From assembly GCA_028275245.1 (NCBI GenBank), contig JAPWVA010000071.1:1-6605 (forward strand): 6,605 nucleotides of DNA, given 5' to 3'. The position numbers were made by a program, and so were the translations under genes. This document shows, piece by piece, positions 5,650 to 6,605 of this stretch (positions are counted from its first letter, which is position 1; each line of letters opens with the position of its first letter). Origin of the DNA: Actinomycetota bacterium (GTDB lineage: Bacteria; Actinomycetota; Geothermincolia; Geothermincolales; RBG-13-55-18). The notes beneath the pieces were generated by a model. It did no database searches. It was not told where the DNA came from and saw nothing but the letters and a program-made list of their open reading frames with translations.

Positions 5650-6605
5650 GTGCCCGGGAGCCCTTCCCTTCCCGCTGGCGAGGAAAAGGAGCCCGCGGGC
5701 GGGGAGGGTTCGAGGCTGGGAAAACTTTCCAAGGATGCCCTCTACCTAACAGGGGCCCGCGTCATCACTTCCGGCCTCACCTTCCTCCTGGCCATTTACG
5801 TGAACCGCGTGCTGGGGCCGGAAAGGGCCGGCATATATAATTACGCCTTCGCCCTATACACCATCATCCAGGTGATACCGGACTTCGGCATGGGAAACAT
5901 TACCATCCGCGACGCCTCCCGGGACCACCTGCTCCTGAAGCGGTACGTGCCCGCTGTGGTGGGACTCCGTCTGCTCCTGGGAACCGGGGGTTTCCTGGTC
6001 CTTAACCTGGTCAACCTGGTCACCTGGGCGGCGCAGCGCTCGGGGCCCCTGGCGGGGGAGAAGCTCCTGGTGCTCTTCGCCCTCTCCTCCTGCCTTTTGG
6101 TGGAGCAGCCCCTCTCTAACACCCTGGCAGAGGCCTTCATCTCCCTGGAAAGGCTTTCCTTTGTGGCCCTGGTCTACCTCTTCATGGGCCTGGTGCGGGT
6201 GGCCCTCTCCGTGATCGCCCTCTCCCTGGTGGGAAACCGGGTTTACCCGCTGGTCCTCGCCTACCTGGCGGCTTACCTCTATTCGGTGCTCCATTTCTTT
6301 GTGGCCTTCCGGAGGGCACAGCGGGGCCTCTCGCGGGAGGAGGGGGCGGAGAACGTCTCGACTCTCCCCGCTTACGGGGAGGGACCGGGGGGAAGGGAGG
6401 GCCTGGTGAACCCGGGGCTCTGGAGATACCTGCTGCGCAGCGCCTGGCCCCTGGCGGTGGTGGGTGCGGGGATCACCTTCTACGCCAGCCTGGACCTGCC
6501 CATCATATCCTGGTTCAGGGGGGACCGGGAGGTGGGCCTGTACGCCGCCGCGGGCCTCTTCGCCAAGGCCTTCGTGTTCCTGACCATCGCCGTGAACATG
6601 GCTCT
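5650..6605 (+). CDS. Wzx-type polysaccharide flippase (MOP/MATE-like superfamily), 3' end cut by window edge
   Basis: The 318 visible residues form a multi-spanning membrane protein resembling RfbX/Wzx polysaccharide transporters, which move undecaprenyl-linked repeat units across the cytoplasmic membrane. The N-terminal signature is LSKDALYLTGARVITSGLTF (26-45) followed by YVNRVLGPERAGIYNYAFAL (50-69), the usual opening of this family (first helix, then the conserved LGP-AG-Y turn). About eight hydrophobic segments are seen, near 31-50, 63-80, 102-125, 138-156, 171-195, 198-220, 264-285 and 297-318. A hydrophilic loop at about 222-258 is longer and more Gly/Glu-rich than expected. The full family length is usually 400-500 residues, so roughly a third is missing. 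The start is uncertain: GTG at 5650 follows a run of seven G (5640-5646) only 3 nt away, and TTG at 5611 in the same frame, 8 nt after the previous stop, is an alternative. The 47-bp gap to the Wzz-like gene suggests co-transcription. Confidence 0.87.
   Translation, partial: MPGSPSLPAGEEKEPAGGEGSRLGKLSKDALYLTGARVITSGLTFLLAIYVNRVLGPERAGIYNYAFALYTIIQVIPDFGMGNITIRDASRDHLLLKRYVPAVVGLRLLLGTGGFLVLNLVNLVTWAAQRSGPLAGEKLLVLFALSSCLLVEQPLSNTLAEAFISLERLSFVALVYLFMGLVRVALSVIALSLVGNRVYPLVLAYLAAYLYSVLHFFVAFRRAQRGLSREEGAENVSTLPAYGEGPGGREGLVNPGLWRYLLRSAWPLAVVGAGITFYASLDLPIISWFRGDREVGLYAAAGLFAKAFVFLTIAVNMA

Overview
The window is GC-rich and densely coding. It carries part of a surface-polysaccharide (exopolysaccharide or capsule) locus, arranged as two divergent transcription units around a short AT-rich intergenic core. 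Codon use is strongly G/C-ending, with heavy use of AGG for arginine. Together with the Gram-positive-like short extracytoplasmic Wzz domain, this suggests a high-GC Terrabacteria-type bacterium, perhaps a thermophilic actinobacterial lineage. That placement is a weak inference, because no marker gene is present.

Left unit (minus strand, read from about 3090 down to 1). The first gene encodes a 720-residue protein that joins a class I SAM-dependent methyltransferase domain to a GT4-type glycosyltransferase domain through a low-complexity linker. Its stop codon overlaps, in a GTGA tetranucleotide, the GTG start of a second GT4-type glycosyltransferase, which runs off the left edge. These two genes probably encode consecutive steps in assembling or decorating a polysaccharide repeat unit.

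Centre (3091-3343). This is a 253-bp divergent intergenic region. Its A/T-rich core at about 3205-3300 is the only clearly AT-rich stretch in the window, and it most likely contains the promoters for both directions.

Right unit (plus strand). The first gene (3344-5602) encodes a 752-residue membrane protein with a Wzz-like chain-length domain between two transmembrane helices, a BY-kinase-like cytoplasmic domain, and a C-terminal extension of about 290 residues. The kinase-like domain has lost the Walker A lysine and the Walker B aspartate, so it looks like a pseudokinase or pseudo-ATPase. After 47 bp comes the start of a Wzx-type polysaccharide flippase, cut by the right edge.

The genes fit a Wzx/Wzy-type pathway: glycosyltransferases and a methyltransferase build and modify the lipid-linked unit, the flippase exports it, and the Wzz-like protein organises polymer length or export. 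No polymerase, RNA gene, CRISPR array or mobile element was seen. The points most worth a second look are the degenerate kinase with its novel C-terminal tail, and the methyltransferase-glycosyltransferase fusion, where a five-G run could also reflect a frameshift.
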